Numbered from the stretch's first letter, positions 1-11,188 are shown. The stretch is 64,000 nucleotides of DNA from Zobellella maritima (GCF_003075035.1 NZ_QCZE01000001.1:1052602-1116601), one strand, 5' to 3'. Made by a program: numbers and translations. Notes: generated by a model from the sequence alone, not told the origin.

Positions 1-2
1 CT

Positions 3-506
3 GCGTTGATCGCGCACTGCCGAGAACAGGGGATCAAGACCAGTATCCTCACCGGCGACAGCTCGGGCCAGGCCGACCGGGTGGCCGCCGAACTGGGGGT
101 GAACAGCCTGATCAAGGGCGCCAGTCCGGATGACAAGCTGGCCTATCTGCGCCGCCAGGATGCGGCGGGGGACGTTTGCCTGATGGTCGGCGATGGCATC
201 AATGATGCTCCTGTGTTGGCCGGTGCCCATGCCTCTTTCGCCATGGCCGGCGGCACCGATATCGCCAAGAACAGCGCCGACGCCCTGTTGCTGGGGGATG
301 ACTTGCAGCGAATCTTGCTGGCCCGGCGCATTGCCGCGCGTTGTCGTCTGGTCATCAAACAAAACTTCGGCTGGGCCCTGGGCTACAATCTGGTGGTACT
401 GCCGCTCGCGGCCCTCGGCCATGTGTCTCCCTGGCTGGCGATGCTCGGCATGTCCGCCAGTTCCCTGATTGTCATGACTAATTCCCTGAGGCTTTCCCGC
501 TTATGA
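3..506 (+). CDS. ccoI: Copper-translocating P-type ATPase CcoI/FixI, C-terminal fragment (starts before the window)
   Basis: The reading frame is open to the left edge, so only the last ~167 codons are present. Visible motifs are TGDSS and the P-type ATPase hinge VGDGINDAP (about 60 codons in), then the final two membrane helices and a short cytoplasmic end. The enzyme exports Cu(I) across the inner membrane to supply CuB of cbb3-type cytochrome c oxidase. The assignment to CcoI rather than a general CopA rests on context: the stop codon overlaps ccoS (ATGA), and fnr follows. Domains upstream of the P-domain, including the metal-binding region, are outside the window. Confidence 0.9.
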   Translation, partial: ALIAHCREQGIKTSILTGDSSGQADRVAAELGVNSLIKGASPDDKLAYLRRQDAAGDVCLMVGDGINDAPVLAGAHASFAMAGGTDIAKNSADALLLGDDLQRILLARRIAARCRLVIKQNFGWALGYNLVVLPLAALGHVSPWLAMLGMSASSLIVMTNSLRLSRL

Positions 507-697
507 ATGTCTGGTTTCTGATCATCCCGGTGATCCTTGTCTTTGTGGTTATCGTCCTCGCGATTTTTTTCTGGTCGGTCAAAAACGATCAGTTTGAAGA
601 TCTGGACCGGCAGGGCAGCAATATCCTGTTCGACGACGACGGAGAGGCCCACAGGCGGGCCCAGCCCGCCGACAAACCCACCAAGTCACGATCATGA
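503..697 (+). CDS. ccoS: Cbb3-type cytochrome oxidase maturation protein CcoS
   Basis: A 64-residue protein with one N-terminal membrane helix (about residues 4-24), followed by the short conserved soluble part FFWSVKNDQFEDLD and an acidic tail. Size, topology and position directly after CcoI are typical of CcoS, which is needed to insert cofactors into the CcoN subunit of cbb3 oxidase. The start codon overlaps the ccoI stop (ATGA), and the stop overlaps the next gene in the same way, so the three genes are probably translationally coupled. Confidence 0.93.
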   Translation: MNVWFLIIPVILVFVVIVLAIFFWSVKNDQFEDLDRQGSNILFDDDGEAHRRAQPADKPTKSRS

Positions 698-1377
698 CCA
701 GCCAGCTTGACCCCTGGGCCGCGCTGTTGATTGGGCTGCTCGGCGCCGGTCACTGCATCGCCATGTGTGGCGGTGTGGCGGCGGCGTTTTCGATGGCCAT
801 CCCCGCGCAGCAACGACGCTGGCAATGGCTGTATCTGCTTAGCTACAACGCCGGCCGGATAGCAAGCTATAGCCTGGCCGGCGCCCTGGTCGGCGGCCTG
901 TTTGCCAGCCTGGCCGATGTCAGCCTGGGTCGGCAGGGATTGACTATCCTACGCGTGCTGGCCGGAATAATGATGATCCTGCTGGGACTGTATCTGGCTC
1001 GCTGGTGGTTCGGGCTGCTCAGGCTGGAACATTTGGGCAATGGCCTGTGGCGCAGGGTCAAGCCGTTGGCGGGCCGTTTTGTGCCCTTCAGGCACCCTTT
1101 CGCGGCCCTGCCGTTCGGCATGGTTTGGGGCTGGCTGCCCTGCGGCCTGGTGTATTCGGCACTAACCTGGAGTGCCGTCTCCGGCAGCATGGTCCAGGGT
1201 GCGCTTATTATGGCGCTGTTTGGCCTGGGAACCCTGCCGACCCTGCTGGCCCTGGGCGGGCTTGCCGAGCGCCTCAGGCACTGGCTGAACCACCCTAACT
1301 TCCGTACTCTTTCCGGTATCTTACTGATTTTTTATGGTTTGTTTACACTGTTCCAGAGCCTGCAGCAACTTTACTGA
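694..1377 (+). CDS. TauE/SafE-type (DsbD-like) membrane protein of the cbb3 oxidase maturation cluster
   Basis: A 227-residue polytopic membrane protein with about six hydrophobic segments. The N-terminal GAGHCIAMCGG carries a conserved Cys pair typical of the 'sulfite exporter TauE/SafE family' proteins found beside ccoS. A second conserved block, GMVWGWLPCGLVYSAL, resembles the DsbD/CcdA transmembrane repeat. The start overlaps the ccoS stop. Family members beside ccoI/ccoS are thought to act in oxidase biogenesis or copper/thiol handling, but the exact role is not established. A 70-base gap separates it from fnr. Confidence 0.82.
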   Translation: MTSQLDPWAALLIGLLGAGHCIAMCGGVAAAFSMAIPAQQRRWQWLYLLSYNAGRIASYSLAGALVGGLFASLADVSLGRQGLTILRVLAGIMMILLGLYLARWWFGLLRLEHLGNGLWRRVKPLAGRFVPFRHPFAALPFGMVWGWLPCGLVYSALTWSAVSGSMVQGALIMALFGLGTLPTLLALGGLAERLRHWLNHPNFRTLSGILLIFYGLFTLFQSLQQLY

Positions 1378-1446
1378 CCTTCTAAGTGGCTTCCTTTGAT
1401 GCTATTATTGACTTTTGCTGACAATAGGAAATAGAGAGCGGAAGCC

Positions 1447-2190
1447 ATGGACAATCAGTCTAAAACCGGTAAGCCACTGGCAAGTGCCATCCATTGTCAG
1501 GACTGCAGCATCAGTCAGTTATGCATCCCCCTGGGACTGAATTCTGACGAGCTTGATGAACTGGACAACATCATAGAGCGTAAAAAACCCATTCAGAAGG
1601 GACAGACGCTGTTCAATGCCGGAGAGGAACTGAAGTCCCTCTACGCCATCCGCGCCGGCACCGTCAAATCCTATACCATCACCGAGCAGGGAGACGAGCA
1701 GATCACCGCTTTCCATCTGGCCGGCGACCTGGTGGGTTTTGATGCCATTAATACCGGTGTCCACCCTTCCTTCGCCCAGGCACTGGAAACCGCCATGGTC
1801 TGCGAGCTTCCTTACGACATCCTGGATGAACTTTCCGGCAAGATGCCGCGGCTGCGCCAGCAGATCATGCGTCTGATGAGCAACGAGATTCAGGGCGATC
1901 AGCAAATGATCTTGCTGCTTTCCAAGAAAACAGCCGAAGAGCGCCTGGCCGCCTTCCTGCACGGCCTGTCGATCCGTTATTCCCAACGAGGCTTCTCGGC
2001 CCGGGAGTTCCGCCTGACCATGACCCGGGGCGACATCGGCAACTACCTGGGGCTAACGGTGGAAACGGTCAGCCGCCTGCTGGGCCGCTTTCAAAAAAAC
2101 AAGCTGATTGAAGTCGACGGTAAATATATACGTATACTTGAATTGCCTGAACTGGCGTGTCTAGCGGGTGCGCCTGCTACTGCCTGCTAA
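1447..2190 (+). CDS. fnr: Oxygen-sensing transcriptional regulator FNR
   Basis: A 247-residue CRP/FNR-family regulator of anaerobic metabolism. The N-terminal cluster ligands are visible as [11 protein letters not shown] (Cys17, Cys20, Cys26), with the fourth at Cys119 (AMVCELPYD). These hold the [4Fe-4S] cluster that controls dimerisation. A cyclic-nucleotide-type barrel is followed by a C-terminal helix-turn-helix ending in the FNR-specific [11 protein letters not shown]. The neighbours (cbb3 maturation genes upstream, uspE downstream) are the classical setting in this group. The start ATG follows a purine-rich GAGAGCGGAAG. Confidence 0.96.
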   Translation: MDNQSKTGKPLASAIHCQDCSISQLCIPLGLNSDELDELDNIIERKKPIQKGQTLFNAGEELKSLYAIRAGTVKSYTITEQGDEQITAFHLAGDLVGFDAINTGVHPSFAQALETAMVCELPYDILDELSGKMPRLRQQIMRLMSNEIQGDQQMILLLSKKTAEERLAAFLHGLSIRYSQRGFSAREFRLTMTRGDIGNYLGLTVETVSRLLGRFQKNKLIEVDGKYIRILELPELACLAGAPATAC

Positions 2191-2213
2191 AGACCCAACT
2201 CTAGGGGGTGTCT

Positions 2214-3134
2214 ATGATCAAATACCAACGTATCCTGGTGGTTGTCGATCCGGTTGCCGAAGCACAACCCGCCTTGCACAGAGCCGTGGCGGTGGCCGCC
2301 CTGGAAGATAAGGCGGCCATCACCCTATTCTTGCCCATCTATGACTTTTCCTATGAAATGACCTCCATGCTCTCCAGCGAAGAGCGGGATGAAATGCGTG
2401 AGGGGGTCGTGCAGAGCCGCTCCGAATGGCTGCAAACCCTGTTGACACCCTATCAGGACAGCAGCATCCACTTTGATGTCAAGGTGGTGTGGCACAACCG
2501 GCCCTTCGAGGCCATCATCCAGCAGGTTCAGGATGGAGCCCATGATCTGGTGGTCAAAAGTACCCATAAACATGCCCTGATCCAGTCATTTATCTTTACT
2601 CCCACCGACTGGCATCTGCTGCGCAAATCACCTTGCCCCGTGTTATTGGTGAAGGAGCGGGACTGGCCCATGGGTGGCAAGGTGCTGGCGGCGCTTAACT
2701 GCTGCAGTGACGACCAGGCTCAGGAGGCCCTGAATCACAAGATTATCGCCGAAAGCAAGGAAGTGGCCCGCCTGCTGTCGTCCCGCCTGCACCTGGTCAA
2801 TGCCTATCCGATCACCCCGGTCAACATGGCCCTGGAGCTGCCCGACTTTGACCCTCATGCCTATAATGCAGCGGTAAAGAAACAGCATGAACGGGCACTC
2901 TACGAGTATGCGGTACGCTTCGATCTCGAGCCGGGCGAGCTGCATCTGCATGAAGGTCTGGCGGAAGAAGTGATCCCCCAGTGTGCCGACAGTATTGATG
3001 CCAGCCTGGTGATCCTGGGCTCGGTCGGCCGAACCGGTTTTTCCGCGGCCCTGCTGGGTAACACCGCCGAGCATGTGATCGACAAGCTGAAATGTGATGT
3101 GCTGGTATTAAGGCCGGATCCGACACAGAGGTAA
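2214..3134 (+). CDS. uspE: Universal stress protein UspE (tandem Usp domains)
   Basis: A 306-residue protein of two universal stress protein domains in tandem, closely matching E. coli UspE in blocks such as FLPIYDFSYEM, VVWHNRPFEAII, IFTPTDWHLLRK and the C-terminal GSVGRTGFSAALLGNTAEHV. UspE is a cytoplasmic protein linked to stress resistance, motility and aggregation. The ATG at 2214 is preferred over the in-frame GTG at 2208 because the GGGGG ribosome-binding stretch lies immediately before and over that GTG. It lies 23 bases after fnr on the same strand. Confidence 0.93.
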   Translation: MIKYQRILVVVDPVAEAQPALHRAVAVAALEDKAAITLFLPIYDFSYEMTSMLSSEERDEMREGVVQSRSEWLQTLLTPYQDSSIHFDVKVVWHNRPFEAIIQQVQDGAHDLVVKSTHKHALIQSFIFTPTDWHLLRKSPCPVLLVKERDWPMGGKVLAALNCCSDDQAQEALNHKIIAESKEVARLLSSRLHLVNAYPITPVNMALELPDFDPHAYNAAVKKQHERALYEYAVRFDLEPGELHLHEGLAEEVIPQCADSIDASLVILGSVGRTGFSAALLGNTAEHVIDKLKCDVLVLRPDPTQR

Positions 3135-3206
3135 TCCAGCCACTGGCGCCTTGCCCTTGAGGCGCCAGTCACTATAATAGCCCCAGTTTTTTCGGCCGGG
3201 GTCATT

Positions 3207-4130
3207 ATGTCTGTTCAAACAGCCAAGCAAGTCTATAACTTTAACAAGCTGCAAAAGCGGCTGCGCCGCAATGTCGGCCAGGCCATCGCCGACTTCAACA
3301 TGATTGAAGATGGCGACAAGGTGATGGTCTGCCTGTCCGGTGGCAAGGACAGCTATGCCATGCTTGATGTTCTGCTTAATCTGCAGGCTCATGCACCGAT
3401 AAAATTCGAGTTGGTGGCGGTCAACCTGGATCAGAAACAACCAGGCTTTCCCGAGCATGTGTTGCCGGCCTACCTGAACGAGCTTGGCATTGACTACCGG
3501 ATTGTGGAGGAAGACACCTATTCCATCGTCACCGACAAGATCCCCGAAGGCAAGACCACCTGCTCTCTCTGTTCTCGCCTGCGCCGTGGTATCCTGTACC
3601 GTACCGCCAGCGAGCTGGGTGCCACCAAGATAGCCCTGGGCCATCATAGGGATGATATCCTCGAAACCCTGTTGCTCAACATGTTCCACGGCGGCACCCT
3701 GAAATCCATGCCGCCCAAGCTGGTCAGTGATAATGGCAAACACGTGGTGATCCGTCCGTTAGCCTATTGCAAGGAAAAGGATCTGGTGCGTTATGCCGAG
3801 GCCAAGGCTTTTCCGATCATTCCCTGCAACCTGTGCGGTTCCCAGGAAAATCTGCAACGCAAGGCCATCAAGACCATGCTGCAGGACTGGGACAGACGCT
3901 TTCCGGGGCGGATTGAAAGCATGTTCCGTTCGTTGCAGAACATAGTGCCTTCTCATCTGCTGGATCATCAATTGTTCGATTTCAAAACCATCGACAGCCA
4001 CAGTGGCGTGATCGACGGCGGTGATCTCGCCTTTGACACCCCGGATCTCCCGCCCCGCTTTATCGATGAAGACGATGAGGAAGTGCAGGTCCCGAGCGGA
4101 GAGCGGCTGGATATCATCGAGCTGAAATAA
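3207..4130 (+). CDS. ttcA: tRNA 2-thiocytidine(32) synthetase TtcA
   Basis: A 307-residue PP-loop ATPase that thiolates cytidine 32 of several tRNAs using an Fe-S cluster. The PP-loop SGGKDS is at residues 44-49. The conserved cysteines are TTCSLC (Cys118, Cys121) and PCNLC (Cys206, Cys209). [14 protein letters not shown] is the family's second signature. The C-terminal tail is acidic. A strong terminator follows immediately. fnr-uspE-ttcA linkage is common in gammaproteobacteria. Confidence 0.95.
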   Translation: MSVQTAKQVYNFNKLQKRLRRNVGQAIADFNMIEDGDKVMVCLSGGKDSYAMLDVLLNLQAHAPIKFELVAVNLDQKQPGFPEHVLPAYLNELGIDYRIVEEDTYSIVTDKIPEGKTTCSLCSRLRRGILYRTASELGATKIALGHHRDDILETLLLNMFHGGTLKSMPPKLVSDNGKHVVIRPLAYCKEKDLVRYAEAKAFPIIPCNLCGSQENLQRKAIKTMLQDWDRRFPGRIESMFRSLQNIVPSHLLDHQLFDFKTIDSHSGVIDGGDLAFDTPDLPPRFIDEDDEEVQVPSGERLDIIELK

Positions 4131-4131
4131 T

Positions 4132-4160
4132 AAAAAAGGCGCCACAGCGCCTTTTTTATT
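4132..4160 (+). terminator. Rho-independent terminator of ttcA
   Basis: Perfect 11-base-pair stem (AAAAAAGGCGC with GCGCCTTTTTT) around a 4-base loop, starting two bases after the ttcA stop and ending in six T. The A-rich left arm would let it work on both strands. Confidence 0.92.
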
Positions 4161-4309
4161 ATCACTCCTGTAAAACCCCGAACCGTGTGCGGGACCGGGC
4201 TCGAGCCGATGACGACAACCGGCCACCGGCCACCGGCAGGGCCTACGCGGCGAGGTCGCGGCAACCACGAAAGGCGGCCGGGGTACAACAAACCGTATCG
4301 CCTTCGTTT

Positions 4310-4936
4310 TTAAATCCAGGGAGTGATGCGCACCATTGGTAACATCAGGCTGCCCTCGCCCGCCAGTTGCGCATCACGCAGGCTGACCTTGCCGGTACCC
4401 GGATCTGCTTCCATCCCCTCCAGCCGCAGGGAGTCTTCCCCCATGGCCGGGTAGAGATGCAGGCCCTGGATATCGGGTATGAAGTACCTGCCTGGCCAGC
4501 CGGCCATTTTTGCCAGCAGTGTCTGCATCTCATCGCGCACCTGACGCAGCTGAGCCAGGGCCGTCCGGCCACCTTCGAGCTGAGCCTGGATCTTTATCGA
4601 AATATCGCACTGCTCCCGCTCCGCCAGCTCCAGTACAACCACCGCCTTGTCCAGATCCAGCTGCTTGTCATAAGGCAGGACGAACTGGCCGTGTGGCAAC
4701 AGGGTTACCTCTCCCCGCGGCTCACCATCCACCCGGACACCACCCGATATAATGGTGCACAGGCCACCGCCGTCGGCCTGACTGAGATAGAATCCCAGCT
4801 CGGCCTGCTGCACCTTGGCCTTCTGCACTGTTTTCATATGTTTGAAGAAACCGCTGTACCCCAGTTCCAGGGGCTGGGCACAAACCGGCAGGGCACTCAA
4901 CAACAGTGCCAATATGCTAAGAGGGAGCGTTTTCAT
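4310..4936 (-). CDS. DUF2987-like secreted protein of unknown function
   Basis: 208 residues with a cleavable signal peptide (hydrophobic residues 4-18, cleavage predicted after PVCA), so it is probably periplasmic. The start of the mature protein (LELGYSGFFKHMKTVQKAK) looks like the DUF2987 family; I recognise this only by resemblance. No catalytic motif is visible. It contains a Cys near residue 60 and one near residue 110 that could form a disulfide. Its ATG overlaps the stop of the upstream membrane-protein gene (ATGA), so the two are probably one operon. Confidence 0.7.
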   Translation of the reverse strand: MKTLPLSILALLLSALPVCAQPLELGYSGFFKHMKTVQKAKVQQAELGFYLSQADGGGLCTIISGGVRVDGEPRGEVTLLPHGQFVLPYDKQLDLDKAVVVLELAEREQCDISIKIQAQLEGGRTALAQLRQVRDEMQTLLAKMAGWPGRYFIPDIQGLHLYPAMGEDSLRLEGMEADPGTGKVSLRDAQLAGEGSLMLPMVRITPWI

Positions 4937-5709
4937 GCTTCAAAATGATCCTTGGATGAAGATGACGGCACATCCGTATCCTGCCGATGTTCGGCATCGG
5001 GCGCGACGGCACCACCGATACCACAAGCCTGGCGGTAGATAATACCCTTGACCACTATGTAGAAAGGAACCACCCAGATCAGGCCGATACCGAAGCTGGC
5101 CACCGCCACCATAAACAAGAGCACCAACAGGGCATGGAGTAACAGCATATTAAGCCACTGGCGCAGGAACAACCGGATTGAGGTGCCGATCGCCTGCAAG
5201 GGTGACAGGCCTTTTTCCAGCATCAGGGGAAAGGTAAACATCAAGGCCACACTCAGCACCAGGGTCGGCAGCATGGCCAGGGTCGGCGACAGCCCCAGGC
5301 TGGCCCCGAGCGGCAGGAACAGGCTGGTGAGCAACCCCATCAGCAGGCTGGCGACGGCCAGGGGCAGCAGGTAACGGAAATAATCGAAGATCTGGCTGGG
5401 GCGGATGGCCATATTGGCGGCCCGGTGCACACCCATCATGTCCAGGCCGCCGCTCATGGGCGCCATCACCATGGAGATCAGTAATCCCGGCAGGCTACCG
5501 CTCCACAGGCTTTCAGGCTCATCGCCCAAGACAGCGAGTAATAGCTGATTGAGTACTAACCAGCAGCCGACCACGCCAATGACCGCCATCAACATAGGGA
5601 ACTTGGCACCATAGATACGTTGCCAGGCTTCTTGAAAAATGGCTTTGGGTTCCAATTTAAAGCCCTGGCTCAGGGATTGTTGCAGTCGTGCAAAATGGGG
5701 GTCTGTCAT
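4933..5709 (-). CDS. Predicted inner-membrane protein of unknown function
   Basis: 258 residues. After a soluble N-terminal stretch of about 35 residues there are five to six hydrophobic segments. The C-terminus is charged and polar (DTDVPSSSSKDHFEA). The layout resembles YciC/BPSS1780-type or 'stress protein' membrane families, but I cannot name the family with confidence. It is translationally coupled to the downstream DUF2987-like secreted protein, suggesting a joint envelope role. Confidence 0.72.
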   Translation of the reverse strand: MTDPHFARLQQSLSQGFKLEPKAIFQEAWQRIYGAKFPMLMAVIGVVGCWLVLNQLLLAVLGDEPESLWSGSLPGLLISMVMAPMSGGLDMMGVHRAANMAIRPSQIFDYFRYLLPLAVASLLMGLLTSLFLPLGASLGLSPTLAMLPTLVLSVALMFTFPLMLEKGLSPLQAIGTSIRLFLRQWLNMLLLHALLVLLFMVAVASFGIGLIWVVPFYIVVKGIIYRQACGIGGAVAPDAEHRQDTDVPSSSSKDHFEA

Positions 5710-5929
5710 ATCATTTTCTCATCCATTGGGTCGTGCCATTATAACGGATCCCCGGCATCGGGGCAGCAAGTCTAAGCCATTATAAAGTTTAGGTATTTGA
5801 ACGATTGCGCAAGCCGGGGGAGACGATAACACCCAGCACAACCGCTAAAGGAAAGGGGTTATGCGGACACTCGGCGGGAAGCGCCGATGGCCGGGAGCCG
5901 TTTTGAGCAAGCTGGCACCCGGCGGCTGG

Positions 5930-6646
5930 TCAAGGGTGGCTCACACCGGCCAGCAGCTCATCCACATAATCGGTTACCATCCGGGTCGCCGGTCCGTACC
6001 TGTGTTCATTGAAATGGTTCTGTACCTCGCTGGGCTCCAGGTTGATCTCCAGGGTGTGGGCATTGTGCATGGCGGCTTCATGCACAAAACCCGCCGCCGG
6101 ATACACATTGCCCGAGGTGCCGATGGCAATAAACAGACTGGCTTCACTCAGGGCATGGTAAATATGATCAAGCATCAAGGGCATTTCCCCGAACCAGACC
6201 ACATGGGGCCTGAGTGGCTCGGGAAACTGGCAGCAATGGCACAGATCCGTGGTGTGCAGTGGGCCGGGCCAGGCGATCGTCTGGTTGGAATGAGGGCAGC
6301 GGGCCTTCAACAGCTCACCGTGCATATGGATGACATTGCGGCTCCCCGCCCGTTCATGGAGATCGTCAATATTCTGGGTCACCAGGGTCACGGTGCCCGG
6401 CCACTCCCGCTCGAGACGCGCCAGGGCGTAATGAGCTGCATTCGGCACCACCGTCGGCAACAGGGCTCGCCGGGCATTGTAGAACTGCTGGACCAGCTCG
6501 GGATCCCGCTGATATCCCTCTGGCGTGGCCACATCTTCTATGCGGTGCTCTTCCCACAGGCCATCCGACGCCCTGAAGGTCCTGATCCCCGACTCAGCCG
6601 AGACCCCGGCTCCGGTCAGGATTACGATGTTGTCTTTACCCACCAA
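5930..6646 (-). CDS. cobB: NAD-dependent protein deacylase (sirtuin) CobB
   Basis: A 238-residue sirtuin that removes acetyl and succinyl groups from lysines using NAD. Motifs in order: GAGVSAESG (12-20, NAD binding), FYNARR with Tyr56 and Arg59 (the Y-x-x-R pair that confers desuccinylase activity in E. coli CobB), [12 protein letters not shown] (90-101), catalytic His109 in IHMHGEL, zinc ligands CPHS...CHCC (117-139), then [10 protein letters not shown] and [12 protein letters not shown]. Length fits the short CobB form. It is a stand-alone gene. The ~220 bases downstream, up to the 4933-5709 gene, hold no recognisable gene. Confidence 0.96.
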   Translation of the reverse strand: MVGKDNIVILTGAGVSAESGIRTFRASDGLWEEHRIEDVATPEGYQRDPELVQQFYNARRALLPTVVPNAAHYALARLEREWPGTVTLVTQNIDDLHERAGSRNVIHMHGELLKARCPHSNQTIAWPGPLHTTDLCHCCQFPEPLRPHVVWFGEMPLMLDHIYHALSEASLFIAIGTSGNVYPAAGFVHEAAMHNAHTLEINLEPSEVQNHFNEHRYGPATRMVTDYVDELLAGVSHP

Positions 6647-6725
6647 CTGCTGCCTCTGACATTTTCATCTGCATATCAGGCTAACAGTATTGCCAAGTCA
6701 GGCCAATGCTGCCTTGGTATAAATA

Positions 6726-6756
6726 CAGAAAGCCAGGCTGGAAGCCTGGCTTTCTG
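6726..6756 (-). terminator. Hairpin after ihfA (probable terminator)
   Basis: A 14-base-pair perfect stem (CAGAAAGCCAGGCT pairing with AGCCTGGCTTTCTG) with a 3-base loop, 17 bases past the ihfA stop and before cobB. The T-tract on the minus strand is weak (GTATTTATA), so this is a probable rather than certain intrinsic terminator. Confidence 0.7.
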
Positions 6757-6772
6757 GGATTACTGCTGAACG

Positions 6773-7069
6773 TCAGTCGGCCTCGAGGGCGTTTTCCACC
6801 CTGGCCTTCAGTTTCTGACCGGGTCGAAAGGTCACCACGCGGCGAGCCGAAATGGGGATATCCTCCCCGGTTTTCGGGTTCCGCCCGGGACGCTCGTCTT
6901 TGTTACGCAACTCAAAATTACCGAATCCGGAGATTTTGACCTGCTCGCCGTGCTCGAGTGCCGTTCGAATTTCTTCGAAGAATGCCTCGACCATTTCCTT
7001 GGCATCTCGCTTGCTTATGCCCAGCTCGGTGAACAGATGTTCGGCAATATCAGCCTTGGTTAACGCCAT
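6773..7069 (-). CDS. ihfA: Integration host factor subunit alpha
   Basis: 98 residues, the exact family size. It starts [13 protein letters not shown] and carries the DNA-minor-groove arm around [18 protein letters not shown], including the intercalating Pro. With IhfB it forms the sequence-specific DNA-bending heterodimer. It lies 4 bases after pheT, as in many enterobacteria and relatives, and is the last gene of the thrS-to-ihfA operon. Confidence 0.98.
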   Translation of the reverse strand: MALTKADIAEHLFTELGISKRDAKEMVEAFFEEIRTALEHGEQVKISGFGNFELRNKDERPGRNPKTGEDIPISARRVVTFRPGQKLKARVENALEAD

Positions 7070-7073
7070 AGGC

Positions 7074-9461
7074 TCAGTCCCTCAAGGAAGCATTAAACTC
7101 AACTGAGAGGGCCGATACTATGTTGGCCAGGGTATCGGCGATCTCTTTCTCTTCCAAAGTCCGTTGGGTATCCTGCAACACCAAGCTGAGCGCCAGGCTC
7201 TTCTTGTCGTCGGCAATACCTTGTCCTTGGTATACATCGAACAAGTTTACGCCAACCACCTGTTTTCCGCCAACTTTTCTAACTAAATCAAGGATATCTG
7301 AGGCAGCAACCGACTGTTCTACTACCAGGGCCAGATCCCGGCGGTTGGCCGGGAACCGGGATATCTCCCCTGCTTCCGGCACCCGACGGCGGGTCAAGGC
7401 GTCAAGCTGTACCTCGAACACATAAGCCTGGGACTTGAGCCCCAGTTTGCGCAGCAGGCTGGGATGAATGGCACCCAGCACACCCACTTGTTGGCCATCA
7501 CGCAGCAGGGCCGCCGATTGCCCCGGATGCAGGCTGACTTGCTCGGTTCGGATAAAGGTGAAGCTGAGTTCGTCATGGCTCAGGGCCAGCAGGCTTTCCA
7601 GATCGCCCTTCACATCGAAGAAATCGACACCGCGGCTGTTCATATCCCAGTGCTCATCCACCACTGGGCCCAGCAACAGGCCGGCCAGCACGGGCGTCTG
7701 GCGAACGCCGTTTTCTGCGGAGTTATCCGGAATGAAGGTCAAGCCCTGCTCGAACAGACGCAAGCGGGACTGCTGCCGGTTCTGGTTATAGACGGCCGCC
7801 TGGATCAGGCCCGGCCACAGGGACACCCGCATTGCAGACATATCGGCGGCAATCGGATTGGGCAGGATCAGGGCATCGGCATCGGGGAACAGCAACCGCT
7901 GTTTGTCCGGATCCACGAAGCTGTAGGTGATGGCTTCCTGATAGCCCAGGTCGACCAGGGCATCCTTCAGCCGGTTGAGGGACAGGCTGGATTCCTGGTG
8001 GCTGGACATGGTCAGGCCGGCGACCGGTGCCACATTCGGGATCTGGTTGTAGCCGTAGATACGGGCCACTTCTTCCACCAGGTCTTCCTCGATGCTGATA
8101 TCGAAGCGGTAGCTGGGCACCACCACCTGCCAACCATCGCTGGTGACGGTGACCGCCAGGCCCAGGCGGGTGAGCATCTCGGTGACCTGCTCGGCCGGGA
8201 TCTCGATTCCGATCAAGGCATTGAGCCGGCTATGGCGCAGGGACACGGTTGCGGCCCTGGGCAGATCAGCCTCGGAAACGGCTTCGATCACGGGGCCGGC
8301 CTCACCGCCGCAGATCTCCAGCAGCAGGGCAGTCGCCCGCTCCATCACCTTGTGCTGCAGCTGGTAGTCCACGCCGCGCTCAAAGCGGTGGGAGGAGTCG
8401 GTATGCAGGCCGTAGCGACGGGCCCGGCCGGTAATGGCCAGGGGCTGGAAGAAGGCGCATTCCAGCAGTACGTCCTTGGTGGCCTCGGTCACACCGGTGG
8501 CTTCGCCACCAAAGATACCGGCCATGGCAACTGGACGCTCGCTGTCGGCAATCACCAGGGTGTCGTCGTTCAGAGTCACTTCGGTGCCGTCGAGCAGGGT
8601 CAGTTTTTCGCCCTGCTCCGCCTTACGCACGACAATGCCGCCGTTCAGGGTCGCCAGATCGAAGGCATGCATGGGCTGGCCCCATTCCAGCAGCACGAAA
8701 TTGGTGATATCCACCACGGGATCTATGCTGCGAATACCGCTGCGCCGCAGTTTTTCCTGCATCCAGATCGGGGTTTCGGCCCGCACATCGATATTTTTAA
8801 CCACCCGACCCAGGTAGCGCGGGCAGGATGCCGGATCGTCCAGACGGATGTCCACCGCGTCCCGGATGGTGGCGGGCACTGCCGGGATCTCCGGCCAGTT
8901 GACGTCTTGCTGATTGAGCACGCCCACTTCCCGAGCCAGGCCGGCCATGCTCAGACAATCTGCCCGGTTGGGGGTCAGATCCACTTCAATGGTGACATCG
9001 TTCAGTCCGAGGTAATCGCGTACCTGGACGCCGATCGGCGCATCCTGGGGCAGCTCGATAATACCATCTGACTCCACGTCTATGCCCAGCTCGGAGAAGG
9101 AACAGAGCATGCCGTGAGACGGCTGACCGCGCAGCTTGGCCTTCTTGATCTTGAAGTCACCGGGCAGCACGGCACCGACCACCGCCACCGCCACTTTCAG
9201 ACCCTGGCGGCAATTGGGGGCGCCACAGACGATATCGAGCAGCTCATCGCCGCCCACATTAATCTTGGTAACTCGCAGTTTGTCCGCATCCGGATGCTGC
9301 CCGCATTCGACCACTTCACCGACCAGCACCTGGGAAAAATCGCCGGCCACCGGCTCCACGCCGTCCACTTCCAGGCCGGCCATGGTGATCTGTTCGGCAA
9401 GCGCATCGGCATTAAGTCCGCTTGTTACCCATTGCTCCAGCCATGATTTAGAAAATTTCAT
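7074..9461 (-). CDS. pheT: Phenylalanine-tRNA ligase beta subunit
   Basis: 795 residues, the same size as E. coli PheT. An N-terminal tRNA-binding (EMAP/OB) domain contains [21 protein letters not shown] and [16 protein letters not shown]3/B4 editing domains follow, then B5 and the C-terminal ferredoxin-fold anticodon-binding domain ([13 protein letters not shown]). It pairs with PheS to form the alpha2-beta2 enzyme. It starts 15 bases after pheS and ends 4 bases before ihfA. Confidence 0.98.
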   Translation of the reverse strand: MKFSKSWLEQWVTSGLNADALAEQITMAGLEVDGVEPVAGDFSQVLVGEVVECGQHPDADKLRVTKINVGGDELLDIVCGAPNCRQGLKVAVAVVGAVLPGDFKIKKAKLRGQPSHGMLCSFSELGIDVESDGIIELPQDAPIGVQVRDYLGLNDVTIEVDLTPNRADCLSMAGLAREVGVLNQQDVNWPEIPAVPATIRDAVDIRLDDPASCPRYLGRVVKNIDVRAETPIWMQEKLRRSGIRSIDPVVDITNFVLLEWGQPMHAFDLATLNGGIVVRKAEQGEKLTLLDGTEVTLNDDTLVIADSERPVAMAGIFGGEATGVTEATKDVLLECAFFQPLAITGRARRYGLHTDSSHRFERGVDYQLQHKVMERATALLLEICGGEAGPVIEAVSEADLPRAATVSLRHSRLNALIGIEIPAEQVTEMLTRLGLAVTVTSDGWQVVVPSYRFDISIEEDLVEEVARIYGYNQIPNVAPVAGLTMSSHQESSLSLNRLKDALVDLGYQEAITYSFVDPDKQRLLFPDADALILPNPIAADMSAMRVSLWPGLIQAAVYNQNRQQSRLRLFEQGLTFIPDNSAENGVRQTPVLAGLLLGPVVDEHWDMNSRGVDFFDVKGDLESLLALSHDELSFTFIRTEQVSLHPGQSAALLRDGQQVGVLGAIHPSLLRKLGLKSQAYVFEVQLDALTRRRVPEAGEISRFPANRRDLALVVEQSVAASDILDLVRKVGGKQVVGVNLFDVYQGQGIADDKKSLALSLVLQDTQRTLEEKEIADTLANIVSALSVEFNASLRD

Positions 9462-9476
9462 TTTCGCTCCCGCCGC

Positions 9477-10499
<1,023 letters not shown>

Positions 10500-10532
10500 T
10501 TAAATATTTTGAAAGGCCTTGATAGTAAAGGA

Positions 10533-10574
10533 AATGGCCCGGTCACGCCACTTTTGCACCGGTTTCGGGCCATT
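10533..10574 (-). repeat. 9-base inverted repeat in the rplT-pheS leader region
   Basis: Arms AATGGCCCG (533-541) and CGGGCCATT (566-574) are perfect complements separated by 24 bases, directly beside the rplT terminator and ~73 bases upstream of pheS. It could fold as an alternative leader structure. No Phe-rich leader peptide like E. coli pheM was found, so regulation by attenuation is unproven. Confidence 0.5.
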
Positions 10575-10602
10575 AAAAAAGGAGGCCTAAGCCTCCTTTT
10601 TT
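10575..10602 (-). terminator. Rho-independent terminator after rplT
   Basis: Perfect 12-base-pair stem (AAAAAAGGAGGC / GCCTCCTTTTTT) with a 4-base loop, 17 bases after the rplT stop. It would partly separate the ribosomal genes from pheST. Confidence 0.92.
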
Positions 10603-10619
10603 CATTACCGTCTGTCGAC

Positions 10620-10976
10620 TTAAACCAGGGCTTCTTTAGCTTTGGAAACCAAAGCGGTAAAGGTGGTTTTGTCATGTACAGCGATGTCTGCCAGGATCTT
10701 GCGATCAATTTCAACAGAGGCCTTTTTCAGACCATCGATGAAGCGGCTGTAAGACAGACCGTTCTGACGGGCGGCCGCATTGATACGGGCGATCCACAGT
10801 TGACGGAACTGACGTTTTTTCTGACGACGGTCACGATAAGCATACTGACCAGCTTTGGTAACAGCCTGAACCGCAACGCGATAAACGCGTGAACGGGCAC
10901 CGTAGTAACCTTTGGCTTGCTTCAGAACTTTCTTGTGACGAGCGTGTGCAGTAACACCACGTTTAACTCTTGGCAT
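10620..10976 (-). CDS. rplT: 50S ribosomal protein bL20
   Basis: 118 residues, highly basic, starting [20 protein letters not shown] with the family blocks [33 protein letters not shown] and [11 protein letters not shown]. bL20 is an early-assembly protein and, in E. coli, represses translation of rpmI-rplT. It lies 14 bases after rpmI. Confidence 0.99.
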   Translation of the reverse strand: MPRVKRGVTAHARHKKVLKQAKGYYGARSRVYRVAVQAVTKAGQYAYRDRRQKKRQFRQLWIARINAAARQNGLSYSRFIDGLKKASVEIDRKILADIAVHDKTTFTALVSKAKEALV

Positions 10977-10990
10977 TGTTCACTTCCCCT

Positions 10991-11188
10991 TTAAGCAGTT
11001 GGCAACATGGCGTTGATTTGAGCGACATCAGACGCGGCAACCATAGATTTGCCACGCAGCTGGCGCTTACGCTTGCTGCTCTTCTTGGTGAGGATGTGAC
11101 GCAGGTGGGATTGCTTACGCTTGAAGCCACCGGAGCCGGTCTTTTTAAAGCGCTTGGCAGCGCCTTTGTTGGATTTCATTTTCGGCAT
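10991..11188 (-). CDS. rpmI: 50S ribosomal protein bL35
   Basis: 65 residues, the exact family size. It starts [20 protein letters not shown] and has [23 protein letters not shown]. It is preceded by CGGAG and sits between infC and rplT, as is nearly universal. Confidence 0.99.
   Translation of the reverse strand: MPKMKSNKGAAKRFKKTGSGGFKRKQSHLRHILTKKSSKRKRQLRGKSMVAASDVAQINAMLPTA

Noticed and set aside
1378..1446. FNR box for autoregulation upstream of fnr
   Set aside because: TTTGATGCTATTATTGAC resembles but does not fit the TTGAT-N4-ATCAA palindrome.
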